Assembly: GCF_002949735.1 (NCBI RefSeq)
Contig: NZ_CP026681.1
Span: 2,542,001 to 2,606,000 of the forward strand
Reading direction: 5' to 3'
Source of the DNA: Nostoc sp. 'Peltigera membranacea cyanobiont' N6
GTDB taxonomy: Bacteria; Cyanobacteriota; Cyanobacteriia; Cyanobacteriales; Nostocaceae
Length of the DNA: 64,000 bases
Part shown: positions 34,445 through 44,188 of the stretch, one piece after another
Numbering within the stretch: position 1 is the first letter of the stretch
Layout of the letters: each line of letters begins with the position of its first letter
Notes under the pieces: generated by a model
The model's database searches: none
The model's input: only the letters and a program-made list of their open reading frames with translations
What the model was told of the DNA's origin: nothing
Program-made: the position numbers and the translations under genes

Positions 34445-37400
34445 TTATCTCTGCTTTGTAATAGCTGCAATCAAAGCTTGTAACCCAACTTCAGTAGGTT
34501 CGCCCAGGAAATAACTCATGTGGTCGCAAGGTACTTCTTGAATGTAGGGAGGATGCGATCGCGCGGTAGGAACACTCTTGATACTATCCACCTTCACAGC
34601 TATATCATTTGGCACACCGAAGAACGGTAATTCAACCACTTTATTAAATAAACGTTGTTGTAGCCGTTTCAAGATACTGGACTTTTTCTGTGGTTGTTCC
34701 TCTAATGCTGCGGCAATAATAGAGGTATTACCAGCAATAATTGAGTAAGGAATACCAGGGTCATCACTAGCAGCCAGAGAATTGAGAAATTCGGAACCTG
34801 GGTTCATTTGGGCTAGAGACACCCGAATATTTTTTTCTAATGTACCAAGCAACGTACCTACTACTGTTGCCGGGGGAGCAACTGTAGCAAGACTGTTGAG
34901 TGCAATACCCAGAGTCAATTTTACCCAATCTTCCACCACAGCCCAAGGAGAACCTGCATTTGGTGTACCCAACATAATCAGGTGTTGGACAACTTTATTA
35001 CCTCCTTCTCGTTCAATAAACCAGCGAGATACCAAACCACCCATTGAATGAGCAATAATGTGTAATTGTTTCCCGTGATTTTCTGATAAACCTACATCTT
35101 TTAGTCGTCGTTTTAAATGTTGGGCATTCTGCTCAATGTTAGTATTCAGATTTTCGTAATCAAAAGTGAGAACTACATCATAAAGTTCGCTGATGGAAGA
35201 CTTTTGCCCATCCAGTTGCAATACAGGTTGTTTGATTGTAGATACTAAACTTTCAGTATCGCCGATAATCCCGTGGATGTAGAGGGCAATTCGTTTTGCT
35301 TGGGCTATCTGCTGCTTAACATAATTCTCATCCTGGTTATAGGTTACTTTCTTATCCTCTCCGACGGAGGCTACTGCTAAAATCGGATATTCAAATTCCC
35401 GTCCCAAACCCTGGCCGATCACTTTTTGAAAAAAGATGCGAATAGAACCTTCCAGGCTACGTTCTCCCTCGCTAACGGGGGCTGGTAATCTTTCTAACTC
35501 AATTTCGATTTTGGCATCTCCGGTTGCTTTCCCACGACCTAAGGGTAAGAAAAATTCCCCATCATAACCCACAGGAAGCAGGTATTCATTGTTTGCTAGT
35601 TGTCCATCAACTAATAATTTTAAAGGTGCATCTGGGGTGACAACTTCGTGGTCTTTAACGTTGCTCAGTTCCAGTACACTTAATCCTGGATCTGTACCGC
35701 GACTGATAGTAAATTGGAACGGTCGAATAACTTCTGGATTTTCTCGTAAAATCGGGGGGACAATTTTATTACCTAAATCTCGGCTGACTTGTGGTGTAGT
35801 TGTAAGGCGAACATTTGCTACTAAGCTGGGATGGGGTTGTAACTTCACCCCTCCCGCTAATTGTTGTTCTTGTTCCTGAGAAACTGGGGTAGATTCCAAG
35901 GGACGGACTGTGGTAATTGTGATTTCCTCTGCGTACCAATCGTCAAAGCTGACTGCGCTACTTTTGGCTCTGATTTCACGATTTTGCGTCCGATCCATTA
36001 ACCTTTCAAAACTACTTTGATTTGCAGATTCTATATTTCTTGATCTAGGTCGAGGTGCATCTAGTTTATCTTGATTTAGCAATCTGGCATCAAATTCGTC
36101 ATTGCTGACAATCAATTTAATGATGTCTTTGTACTCGGTAATTCCCAGCTTCCAATACTCGTCTGGGACTTCGAGGATCAATTCTTCTCCATCTAAAGCA
36201 TAAGCTGATTCTCCTTGTTGCAGCCTGATACTACCAGATTCAAAAAATGGGGCGCTAATAGAAAAACTATCTGAAAGGTTGACTAAAGCACAGTAAAAAG
36301 GCTTTTTAGTTGTATTAGTAAGTTTCAGTTTAAATTCCGGGGGTTGCCACTTACCGTCCTTAGACTTGTACTGCAAACGCATCTGCTGTGATTGTGATAA
36401 ATCCTCGTCTTTAAAGATGAGTTCCATCTTCACATCACCAGTTTTAATCTGAGTCGCCGCAGTATTCTTCAGTTGAGCAATTGTTGTCCACCGGGCAATA
36501 TGTTCTAAGCGTTTAATGGCCTTCTCTGCGTTGTCTGGGGTGTAACCATCAATTTGAGCGACTATAGGATGCTCATCTGTGGGTCTGGCTATTACATACT
36601 GGTCATTGTAACACAACAAGCGCAAATCTGCGTTGCCGATTTCTTGTGATTCGCGGACATAGGCTGAAGGTTTACCATTGAGTCCGGCTTTGTTTAGCTG
36701 TTCACACGCTAAGTTTACACCCGCTTCATCTCCTTCAATGGAAACCCCTAAAGGTGGTAAGGGTAAACTGGTGACAACTGCTTTAAAAGTGCTATCAGTA
36801 GCTAGGTTTTCTACCCCTTCAATATCGATTTTGCTCTTAGTTGGCAATACCTGAGTTACTTTGGCTGTACCTACAGACTTTGAGGGGTCGCGCAAATCGT
36901 CATTATTAGCATCAAATTTAAACAATGCAAATAAAGTAGTTTCGCCATTTTTGGGTGGTTGCACTCCGTGGACAACACCACCTTCAATCACCCAGCCAGA
37001 GGTTTTGTCATGGTTGACAATGAAGTATGGTGCAACTTCAGCTATAGCTCCATCAAGAAAGAGCTTATCACTATCTTGGGGATGATTCACTTCCAATTGC
37101 GGAGACTGTTCTCTACCTTCACTACGGACAATAGCATTTGTGCGGGCAAATAAATCCCGATATGTCAGCTTTCCGTTGGTCTTGGTGAGTGTATCCAGTA
37201 AATAATAAGAGAAATAACCTCTAAACTTACCTGGGTATTCCTTGGCTGTTTCGTAGTCTCGACAAGCCGCTAGCAGTACATGACGACCTTTAGGAATCTT
37301 CCAACCTGTGGGGTATTTTTCGGGATCGCGATCGCGAGAATCTGTCAGTTTCTCTAAATCTTCCAGTTTAAAAATAAAGCTATCCAAGGGACGTTCTCGC

Positions 37401-38254
37401 TTATCGGCGGGAAAGCGACGCTCTTTGGCTTCTTGCATGGGGTCTTTCGTGCCAGAACCAGAATGACAACAATCCATAATGATGGTTATATGCGGTTCTT
37501 TTTCTGCAACTTCTGCAATTAGTTTCGCCAGCTCCTTATCTGCTAAATCCCAACCGTTCTCGGTACGGCTGTCGTGGCAGACTAAAGTTTCATCCAGATG
37601 GTCTGGTTCGATGTGCCAAAATTCCTTCGGTGCTAGTTCCTGGGAACCATGACCACTGTAGTAGAACAAAACTACATCATCTTTTTGAGCTTGACAAAGA
37701 TGGTTACGGAAGCCGTTAATAATTGCCTCACGGGTTGCTTGTTCGTCTTGAAGCTTGAGTAAATGCAGTTGGTATTCTTGCGGGTCAAACCGTTCGTTTA
37801 AATACTCGGTTATGGCTGTAATGTCATTTACACAACCATCGAGGCGATGTTTAGGATCAGGATAGTTGTCGATTCCCACCAGTAAAACGTATATTTTCCG
37901 ACTTCCGATTCCTCTCGTGGGAATCACTATTGCAGTGACAACACTTAGGACTTTATCAATTGCCTCTGTAATTTTAGCTATATTATTAGCCGCTTCAATT
38001 TCACTGTTTAAGTTATCTATTCCTTGGTGGAACGAAGCTTCATTTGATTGTAGACTTGCGAATAGTAAAGAAAGTTTCTGATCTTCTAGTTGTCGAATTT
38101 GAACAGCGATTTTAGTTCTCGCTTCGTTAAAAGCATCTTTCTTACGTTGATCGCTTTCATGATCAATGGTGAATAAAACTTGTGGAGAGTTAAGTTTCGC
38201 ATCAACTTGTCTTAATTTCTCCAAAATCGCTTGAGCTTCGGAATTAATAGGCAT
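34445..38254 (-). CDS. Caspase-alpha/beta hydrolase (PGAP1/lipase-like) fusion
   Basis: 1269 residues. A helical N-terminus (1-105) leads into a metacaspase domain with His202 in YYSGHG and Cys263 in MDCCHSG. The middle has DUF4384-like beta-rich parts (SLSDSFSISAPFFESGSIRL). The C-terminal 270 residues are an alpha/beta hydrolase of the PGAP1/lipase type: oxyanion segment ALYIHGIIGD, nucleophile elbow AHSMGG with Ser1070, then MLGTPNAGSPWA. Joining a cell-death-type protease to a putative lipase or esterase suggests that proteolysis releases or activates membrane attack. It follows the lipoprotein gene at a 24-base distance and precedes the caspase-STAND gene by 88 bases. Confidence 0.85.
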   Translation of the reverse strand: MPINSEAQAILEKLRQVDAKLNSPQVLFTIDHESDQRKKDAFNEARTKIAVQIRQLEDQKLSLLFASLQSNEASFHQGIDNLNSEIEAANNIAKITEAIDKVLSVVTAIVIPTRGIGSRKIYVLLVGIDNYPDPKHRLDGCVNDITAITEYLNERFDPQEYQLHLLKLQDEQATREAIINGFRNHLCQAQKDDVVLFYYSGHGSQELAPKEFWHIEPDHLDETLVCHDSRTENGWDLADKELAKLIAEVAEKEPHITIIMDCCHSGSGTKDPMQEAKERRFPADKRERPLDSFIFKLEDLEKLTDSRDRDPEKYPTGWKIPKGRHVLLAACRDYETAKEYPGKFRGYFSYYLLDTLTKTNGKLTYRDLFARTNAIVRSEGREQSPQLEVNHPQDSDKLFLDGAIAEVAPYFIVNHDKTSGWVIEGGVVHGVQPPKNGETTLFALFKFDANNDDLRDPSKSVGTAKVTQVLPTKSKIDIEGVENLATDSTFKAVVTSLPLPPLGVSIEGDEAGVNLACEQLNKAGLNGKPSAYVRESQEIGNADLRLLCYNDQYVIARPTDEHPIVAQIDGYTPDNAEKAIKRLEHIARWTTIAQLKNTAATQIKTGDVKMELIFKDEDLSQSQQMRLQYKSKDGKWQPPEFKLKLTNTTKKPFYCALVNLSDSFSISAPFFESGSIRLQQGESAYALDGEELILEVPDEYWKLGITEYKDIIKLIVSNDEFDARLLNQDKLDAPRPRSRNIESANQSSFERLMDRTQNREIRAKSSAVSFDDWYAEEITITTVRPLESTPVSQEQEQQLAGGVKLQPHPSLVANVRLTTTPQVSRDLGNKIVPPILRENPEVIRPFQFTISRGTDPGLSVLELSNVKDHEVVTPDAPLKLLVDGQLANNEYLLPVGYDGEFFLPLGRGKATGDAKIEIELERLPAPVSEGERSLEGSIRIFFQKVIGQGLGREFEYPILAVASVGEDKKVTYNQDENYVKQQIAQAKRIALYIHGIIGDTESLVSTIKQPVLQLDGQKSSISELYDVVLTFDYENLNTNIEQNAQHLKRRLKDVGLSENHGKQLHIIAHSMGGLVSRWFIEREGGNKVVQHLIMLGTPNAGSPWAVVEDWVKLTLGIALNSLATVAPPATVVGTLLGTLEKNIRVSLAQMNPGSEFLNSLAASDDPGIPYSIIAGNTSIIAAALEEQPQKKSSILKRLQQRLFNKVVELPFFGVPNDIAVKVDSIKSVPTARSHPPYIQEVPCDHMSYFLGEPTEVGLQALIAAITKQR

Positions 38255-38278
38255 ATTTGAATTTCTCCTGAATAACGA

Positions 38279-39169
38279 CTATTTTTGGCTGGAAACGAAT
38301 GCTGAAAATGAATTAGTTTCTTGGATGAAATTATCAAGACGTTTACTGGTTAAATCTCCCTCTATGGAAGCAATAAACAACTCTTTAAATTTTGTTAATT
38401 TATCACTTGCATTTTTGATTTTTGTTACTACTTCACCATCCTGTGTCAGAACCTGATATCTTATTTCTATCCATCCATCTTCACTAACTTGTGCTGACTG
38501 AGTGAGTGGTTTTAACACTAAACGATATTCTTGGAAATCTCGTAGTCTTTGGATGTCTGTTTCCGCTGAATCACTGATTTGTTTTAATACTTTTTCTTGG
38601 AAAGTTATTTCTTGATAGATCGTGAACTTACGCTTTTCTAATTCTTCTCTCAGTGCGCCACGAATCCGAGCGTCAAGAACTATCTTAGTTACCGATGGTA
38701 GCCGATCAATTTTGATGGGACTTAAGCTTACAAGTTTGCTACCAGTATTTTGTAAATTGTTGGCTATACTCTCAACTGCGGCTTTACTTCTATCAGGAGA
38801 GTCAGAACCAGCTAGCTCTAGAAGTTTATTAAAGTATGCTTGCAAAAATTGGTTATGCCTACGAAGCTCTTTGATAAGTTCAAGCCGTTTTTTATCTCCT
38901 TCTGATAATTCATTGTAACGAGCAATGAACTTTTTAGCGGCTTCATCACTAGGCTGAAATTCTCCGCTAGTTCTTCTATCACTTAGTAATCTCTCAGATG
39001 TTGTATTGATTGTAATTTTTTCAGCATCTTCTAATAGAGAATTAGTAGCTTCAGCAAAACTGTTTCCTGCCTCGGCAAATTTTTTATACTCATCTGTAGA
39101 CCTACAGCCACTTGCAAAAGTGGCAATAATCGCAACTATTACAAATGTTTTATGAAAATTTCTCATCAT
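38279..39169 (-). CDS. Helical lipoprotein, first gene of the caspase operon
   Basis: 296 residues. Signal peptide with lipobox FASGC (Cys22), then mostly amphipathic helices (AEAGNSFAEATNSLLEDAEK, and two long charged helices later). Family not recognised. The coiled character and surface anchoring make it a candidate sensor or scaffold for the two caspase proteins encoded 24 bases downstream. That link is inferred from operon structure only. Confidence 0.7.
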   Translation of the reverse strand: MMRNFHKTFVIVAIIATFASGCRSTDEYKKFAEAGNSFAEATNSLLEDAEKITINTTSERLLSDRRTSGEFQPSDEAAKKFIARYNELSEGDKKRLELIKELRRHNQFLQAYFNKLLELAGSDSPDRSKAAVESIANNLQNTGSKLVSLSPIKIDRLPSVTKIVLDARIRGALREELEKRKFTIYQEITFQEKVLKQISDSAETDIQRLRDFQEYRLVLKPLTQSAQVSEDGWIEIRYQVLTQDGEVVTKIKNASDKLTKFKELFIASIEGDLTSKRLDNFIQETNSFSAFVSSQK

Positions 39170-39442
39170 GCGTAAGTATTGGAAATTAATTTGCTGTGAT
39201 TATGGACAAGCTGAGTTGCACCATTTTGGATGGTGTTTTATATCTATTACCAAATCAACCACATTTTTGTAACGGGGTTAGAATTACATTTTTGAATGTG
39301 TTGCGACTATTAACCCTATTTTAAATAAGTATATACTTATTTAAGAGGTATTTTGACAACACACAAAAAGACATTCCAATCAGTTTCTCCTTTATTAGAG
39401 CTTTTAGTTTGGTACTCTTACTGATGTCTTATCTGCTGATTT

Positions 39443-39885
39443 TTAGCTATTTATGCAGATTTTAGAAAAATTATCACGTTTTTTCTTCTGGGCTGGGGTT
39501 TCATCTAATGGTGGTTTCTGTTTTGACCCTCGATTCCACAGTTTCTGCCACAACAGACCTATGGATTGACCATTCATGGCTTCTATAGCTAAGGCACTGT
39601 GCAATATGAGACCGTTCCCTCCTTTCCCTATTGGGACGTAACCTTCTTTTTTAGCCTTAATACTGCCATAATCAGGAAAAGTTGTATCTCCAACGCACAG
39701 CACCACATCTTATTCTGCAACAGTCTCCGCCTTCATTTGACAGTGCGGCTCAATCATTCTGGAAAATTCCACTTTTGGGTTGGCAAAAACTCGTAAGCTC
39801 TCTTGAGTACTGTTGAGTTGGTAAATATTTCTGACAGTGCTTTACCGAATCCCAGGCTTAGAGCATACCCGATTGACATTGCACA
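39443..39885 (-). pseudogene. IS4-family transposase remnant
   Basis: Minus-strand translation gives YALSLGFGKALSEIF, RAYEFL, then after a one-base deletion EFSRMIEPHCQMKAETVAE, a stop, and VLCVGDTTFPDYGSIKAKKE with the second catalytic Asp of the DDE triad. This order is that of the IS4/IS50-type transposases common in Nostocales. A frameshift near 39782 and a nonsense codon near 39717 make it inactive; the C-terminal half is absent. Confidence 0.82.
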
Positions 39886-39894
39886 CTTAGCAGG

Positions 39895-40085
39895 GAATGG
39901 CACTAAAACTCATGTGAAAGCTCGTCTGGGCAGGGTGTTGGGGGTAGGCTGAGTGGGTGTAGGGAAAAATCAAGAAAACTAAATACGGGTACAGACACAA
40001 ATAAATTTCTTTTTCTTCCTCACGACACCCGACACCCAGAAGCCCTATAAATAATAATGGGTTTGCCGTTAACTTAGCGCCATTC
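39895..40085. mobile_element. 191-bp MITE-like element
   Basis: Ends GAATGGCACTAA (39895-39906) and TTAGCGCCATTC (40074-40085) are inverted repeats with one mismatch, and match the ends of the hairpin at 29104. The interior has GGGTGTAGGG and CACGACACCC-type runs and no gene. It abuts the stop codon of the GH19 gene. Confidence 0.55.
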
Positions 40086-40088
40086 GAC

Positions 40089-40919
40089 TTAGCAGGAAAG
40101 ATTTTCGCCTGGTGAAACTCCCAACCTCTGGCAAAAATCCTGATAAAAATTGATTCGATTTTGGGCTTCTTGTCTACCTTGTGGGGACGCATTCGGTCCA
40201 CATTCGATGCCACCATTGATGATGGAGATTGTCATGCCGAAACCGGAGTTGCGGATAGCATTGTGGCATGATGTCATCCAGAACCACAGGGCGGTCATGA
40301 AGGAAATAGCGCTATCTGTTGAGACCAAATCCGGGTTATTGAGCAGATCAATACCAAGAGCCGCCCCGCATGTAGCATAGTTGTAGTTCCACGACAACTG
40401 GATCGGTCCGCGACCGTGATAGGTTTTACCCTGCACACACGGATAGGTTGTAGGATCGCAATAGCTACCCCATACTGCTGTGTTCAGTTCCTCAATGTAT
40501 TGTAAAAAACCCGTCTCTTGGGCAACATTTGCTAGGAAGGCAGCCGCCTCACGTCTGCATTCTTCGTCCGATCCTTCATTGCAGAAGCTTGGGTATTTCT
40601 GCGTAGCGATCACTAGACCGTCGTAGGAGTAAAAACCATTTCGGTTTGGGAATAGAGCCTCGAAGGTTTGCTGCGATACAATACTTGCGAAACCCTTGCC
40701 TATTGGGGGAAGGGGTGGCGGTGGTGGAGTGACAGACCCGTTAGGAATGCAGATTTCTTGACCTATCTGTAAATTTGCCACATCCGCGTCTGTTAAGGGA
40801 CTTCCATCTGGTTTTTTGAGTTCATACCAACGGTTGCCATCACCTAATTGTTGTTGGGCAATAACAAAAAGCGTGTCTCCAGACTTAACAATATATGAAC
40901 TACCGATTGTACAAGACAT
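40089..40919 (-). CDS. LysM-GH19 chitinase
   Basis: 276 residues. Residues 1-60 are a LysM sugar-binding module (SYIVKSGDTLFVIAQQQLGD), followed by a Pro-rich linker and a glycoside hydrolase family 19 domain. Glu135 in AQETGFLQY is the expected catalytic acid, and HGRGPIQLSWNYNY is the family signature. It should hydrolyse chitin or, as in some GH19 lysins, peptidoglycan. No signal peptide is present: the LysM begins at residue 4. The identical leader and LysM are reused in the genes at 41486 and 43798. Confidence 0.9.
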   Translation of the reverse strand: MSCTIGSSYIVKSGDTLFVIAQQQLGDGNRWYELKKPDGSPLTDADVANLQIGQEICIPNGSVTPPPPPLPPIGKGFASIVSQQTFEALFPNRNGFYSYDGLVIATQKYPSFCNEGSDEECRREAAAFLANVAQETGFLQYIEELNTAVWGSYCDPTTYPCVQGKTYHGRGPIQLSWNYNYATCGAALGIDLLNNPDLVSTDSAISFMTALWFWMTSCHNAIRNSGFGMTISIINGGIECGPNASPQGRQEAQNRINFYQDFCQRLGVSPGENLSC

Positions 40920-40941
40920 AAATCAACTCCAAAAAATTAAA

Positions 40942-41486
40942 TTACAAAATTGCTGTAACAGACTGGACACCTAGATTGATTGCTTCTTCAACGCTATCAA
41001 CAAAGATGTCAATCTTTTGACCGATAATTGCCGTACCGATATCTAGGGCAGCGGCAGGAACTTGCCTACCATCCCAAAGCCCAAGGTAAAATTTGTTAAC
41101 AGGGGAATCACATTTGGGTCTACTGCACACTGTAAACGTCCAACGCTTTCACCTTGGCATTGTGATTGCAATTGAAAAGCAAGTGCTGCTTGCAATGTTA
41201 CGCCATGCACGCCGGAGGCAGGTAGATGGCAATTCGTTTCCTCCATACTGTAAAATCTGGCTTCTAGATTTATTTGCTTCCCGGAGGGAGGAGGTAAAGG
41301 AGTAGACCCTGGAATGCATATTTCTTGACCCACTTGCAAATTAGAAGCATCCCCGTCTGTAAATGGGATGCCATCTGGTTTGAGAATCTCATGCCAGCGT
41401 TCACCATCATCTAATTGTTGTTGGGCAATGATAAAAAGCGTGTCTCCCGACTTGACAATATATGAATTACCGAGTGTACAAGACAT
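40942..41486 (-). pseudogene. LysM-3D-domain protein, frameshifted
   Basis: The N-terminal LysM (SYIVKSGDTLFIIAQQQLDD) leads into a 3D-type catalytic domain as in cell-wall-active proteins of the Gram-positive resuscitation and MltA type. The segment GRLQCAVDPNVIPLLTNFTL is in one frame and ALDIGTAIIGQKIDIFVDSV, with the conserved Asp residues, in the next. The break is at about 41080-41095. If the frame were restored the protein would be about 180 residues. A partial second copy lies at 43805-44170. Confidence 0.75.
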
Positions 41487-41516
41487 AAATCAACTCCAAA
41501 CAAATGCTTCAAAGTA

Positions 41517-41710
41517 TTAATCGCTACATCCGCCTTGATGCTTAACATATAGCATCATTCCAGCCGCGTTAGAGACACTGACCATTATTGAACGGTTCGT
41601 AGTCAATATCTACACCGTCAAATCCAAAATTTTTGACCACACCTGCGATCGCCTTGGTATTCAGAGCCGCAAAATTCCGATCGCTACATGAATTACCATT
41701 TAAGATTTAT
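41517..41710 (-). pseudogene. GH18 chitinase remnant
   Basis: Minus-strand reading gives LNTKAIAGVVKNFG followed by FDGVDIDYEPFNNG, which contains the GH18 catalytic signature DGxDxDxE. Only about 45 codons survive before a stop, with no start. It is the debris of a second chitinase type between the LysM-3D and GH87 genes. Confidence 0.75.
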
Positions 41711-41863
41711 CCTCCTTTAAGAAGTGATATAGTGTGAACGAAAAACGCTAAAATAGATTGAATCAAGTGATTAGTTTGACATTGAAAACCGAGTTAAGCC
41801 AGTGAATATATTTACAAAAACTGGATGCACCTTGCAGTCAATATCTACAATGAACCCACCCTG

Positions 41864-43798
41864 CTACTTACTTGTGGATACTGCTGATAATTGTTCAAGT
41901 TCAGATGATTCTACCGAAACATAAATTGGGGTTGGATAAGGGTCAGGGCAGACTGGTGTTTGAGTAATCCAGTCACCGTTACCGCCACCGTCAGCGATCG
42001 CAAAGTCTGTTCGGCAGTTGAGAATAGCGCCGTGTCCGAGTCCTGTTGCCGTTGTATTGCTGATTGTCATTGTACCTGCACAACGGATTTCCATTGCGTA
42101 AGTACCAGCACCGATAATCTGATTACGGTTGAGGGTTACATTGGTAACGTTACTGCCAATGAAATGAATCGCTTCATAGTTGCTGTCGATAATTTGATTA
42201 TCTTCAACATTGATAACGCCCGTCATGTCTGCGTCAAGGGCGTAGAACCACAGCGCTCCCGTACCAAAATTCCAGCCATTGTAGTGATCCTGTGAACCAG
42301 CACGAACGATCGCGTTGCGGGCAATTACCGTTGTGCCGCTGATTGGTTTACTTCCGGGGAAGCGGTTGCCGACGTGGATACCACCCCCTTCAGCCTGCTG
42401 GTCAGCGACGTAGTTATCGGTGACGACGTTAGATTCACCCCCATAGATGGCGATTCCGTTTGCCAGCACTGGTATTTCAACGCGGTTGAACGAAAAGGTG
42501 TTGAAACCGCCACCTCCTTCGTTCCACATTGCGAGGGCATCATCGCCTGTGTTGCGGAAAAATGACTGTGTAACAGTGGAATTGGTGACTTGTCTGTGGA
42601 AATTGATCCCGTCTGCTTGCTGATTACGGACTCGGACATTGCTGATTGTCAGCTTGTCAAATGGCCCGTCCAGCCACATACCACACTTGCTATGCTCTAT
42701 CCACAGGTTTGTAAACGTTGAGTTCGAGTAGGCGCCGCCGATACCGTTGAGCTGGTCGTTATCGACGCGCTGGGTAACTTCGCCCCAAATTGCAAAATCC
42801 GAAAAGTTGACATTTTGTGCAGATGTCCCTGTATTCCAAGGCCCCATAAGTCCGGCATTATTACCCGTCTGCGCCACAAAGTGAATCTTGGAATACCAGA
42901 TACCCGCACCCTTGAGTGTTACGCTGTCGCGTACCTGTAGCCAAGTGCTAACTTTGTACTCGCCAGGCGGAATCCATAATCCCCGACGCTGACTTGATGA
43001 TGCATCAAGCGCATTTTGGAAAGCAGTAGTGGAATCCTGTACGCCGGACGGATCTGCACCAAAATCAGCGGTCAGCGAGAGATATCCCTCTGGCATCACA
43101 CAAGCAGGTGCTACTTGCTCAAAGTCAACTAGGTCAATGATGTACCAGGGCGCGGTACTATTTGACTCCACCTGAATCCGAACCTTGTCGTCCGCAGACA
43201 TCTGTGGTGTTAGCCGATTTGCCTCATCATAAAAGTGATGCGGTCTGATGTCGCCGGGATTGTTATTGAATGGATAGGTACCGTAAATCCAACTGTATTT
43301 CGATGTCAAGATTAGGTCGGGTTGTTTTTCACCGTTGATGTACAAGCCGATGGGTGTTGTTAGCCCTGTACCATCGGCTGAGTCGGGAATGGCGTAACGG
43401 ACGATGACTGAGTTTGCATCGCGTGGTATGGTGAACTCGACATATTGCCCTACGGTATCGAGTTTCACGGCGCGACGTTCAATTGCTTCATTTGCCAACC
43501 CTGGATAAGTACGGTTATTGCGTCCATCAATTACCGTGCCGTTGTGGTCGGCATTTTCAGCTTGAATTTCATCATAGGGCATGGTGGTGGGGCCTGCAAC
43601 GGCTGGTGCAAAAGTGGCGTTAGGAATGCACATTTCCTGACCAACCTGTAAATTCGAGGCATCCGCGTCTGTGTAGGGAGTACCATCTGGTTTTTTAATT
43701 TCACGCCAGCGGTTCCCATCACCTAATTTTTGTTGGGCAATAAGAAAAAGGGTATCTCCTGCCATAACAATGTATGAATTACCGAGTGTACAAGACAT
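41864..43798 (-). CDS. LysM-CBM-GH87 alpha-1,3-glucanase-like
   Basis: 644 residues: LysM at 5-58, then a jelly-roll CBM6/35-like module (about 75-230; AENADHNGTVIDGRNNRTYP), then a right-handed beta-helix from 240. Asp419-Asp420 in RNTGDDALAMW, with the upstream ADGINFH Asp, match the catalytic aspartates of GH87 alpha-1,3-glucanases (mutanases/mycodextranases). Such enzymes degrade the alpha-1,3-glucan of fungal walls and bacterial biofilms. No signal peptide. The C-terminal tail is short and Ser-rich. Central gene of the hydrolase cluster. Confidence 0.8.
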   Translation of the reverse strand: MSCTLGNSYIVMAGDTLFLIAQQKLGDGNRWREIKKPDGTPYTDADASNLQVGQEMCIPNATFAPAVAGPTTMPYDEIQAENADHNGTVIDGRNNRTYPGLANEAIERRAVKLDTVGQYVEFTIPRDANSVIVRYAIPDSADGTGLTTPIGLYINGEKQPDLILTSKYSWIYGTYPFNNNPGDIRPHHFYDEANRLTPQMSADDKVRIQVESNSTAPWYIIDLVDFEQVAPACVMPEGYLSLTADFGADPSGVQDSTTAFQNALDASSSQRRGLWIPPGEYKVSTWLQVRDSVTLKGAGIWYSKIHFVAQTGNNAGLMGPWNTGTSAQNVNFSDFAIWGEVTQRVDNDQLNGIGGAYSNSTFTNLWIEHSKCGMWLDGPFDKLTISNVRVRNQQADGINFHRQVTNSTVTQSFFRNTGDDALAMWNEGGGGFNTFSFNRVEIPVLANGIAIYGGESNVVTDNYVADQQAEGGGIHVGNRFPGSKPISGTTVIARNAIVRAGSQDHYNGWNFGTGALWFYALDADMTGVINVEDNQIIDSNYEAIHFIGSNVTNVTLNRNQIIGAGTYAMEIRCAGTMTISNTTATGLGHGAILNCRTDFAIADGGGNGDWITQTPVCPDPYPTPIYVSVESSELEQLSAVSTSK

Positions 43799-43804
43799 AA
43801 ATCA

Positions 43805-44170
43805 ACTCCAAGAAATAAAATTACAAAATTGCTGTGACAGACTGTACACCTAGATTGATTGCTTCTTGAACGCTATCAACAAAGATGTCAATCTTATTAC
43901 CTATTATTGCCGTACCTATATCTAGTAGTTCGCCAAGTTCCCTTGGCGGGGTAAAGGGTAAGGGGAAAAGGGGAAAGGTTTTTAATCCCTTTCCCTTTCA
44001 CCAACCTCCACCCGGCATTTTTGGGTTGACAGAGTACTAGGGCGAATGGCAGGAACTTGCTTACCATCCCAAAGCACCAAGGTAAAATTTGTTAACAGGG
44101 GAATTACATTAAGATCTACTGCATACTGTAAACGCCCAACGCTCTGACCTTGGCATTATGATTGCATTTG
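43805..44170 (-). pseudogene. 3D-domain gene remnant interrupted by a 115-bp insertion
   Basis: The outer parts (43820-43925 and 44041-44165) are closely similar to the end of the LysM-3D gene at 40942-41160. The insert at 43926-44040 is flanked by CTAG on both sides (43922-43925 and 44037-44040), as expected for a 4-bp target duplication. The insert itself holds GGTAAAGGG/CCCTTTCCC purine-run inverted repeats. Confidence 0.7.
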
Positions 44171-44188
44171 ACCTCTGGGATGGAATGT

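Noticed and set aside
40942..41130. Independent 62-codon gene
   Set aside because: It is the frameshifted second half of the LysM-3D gene, not a separate protein.
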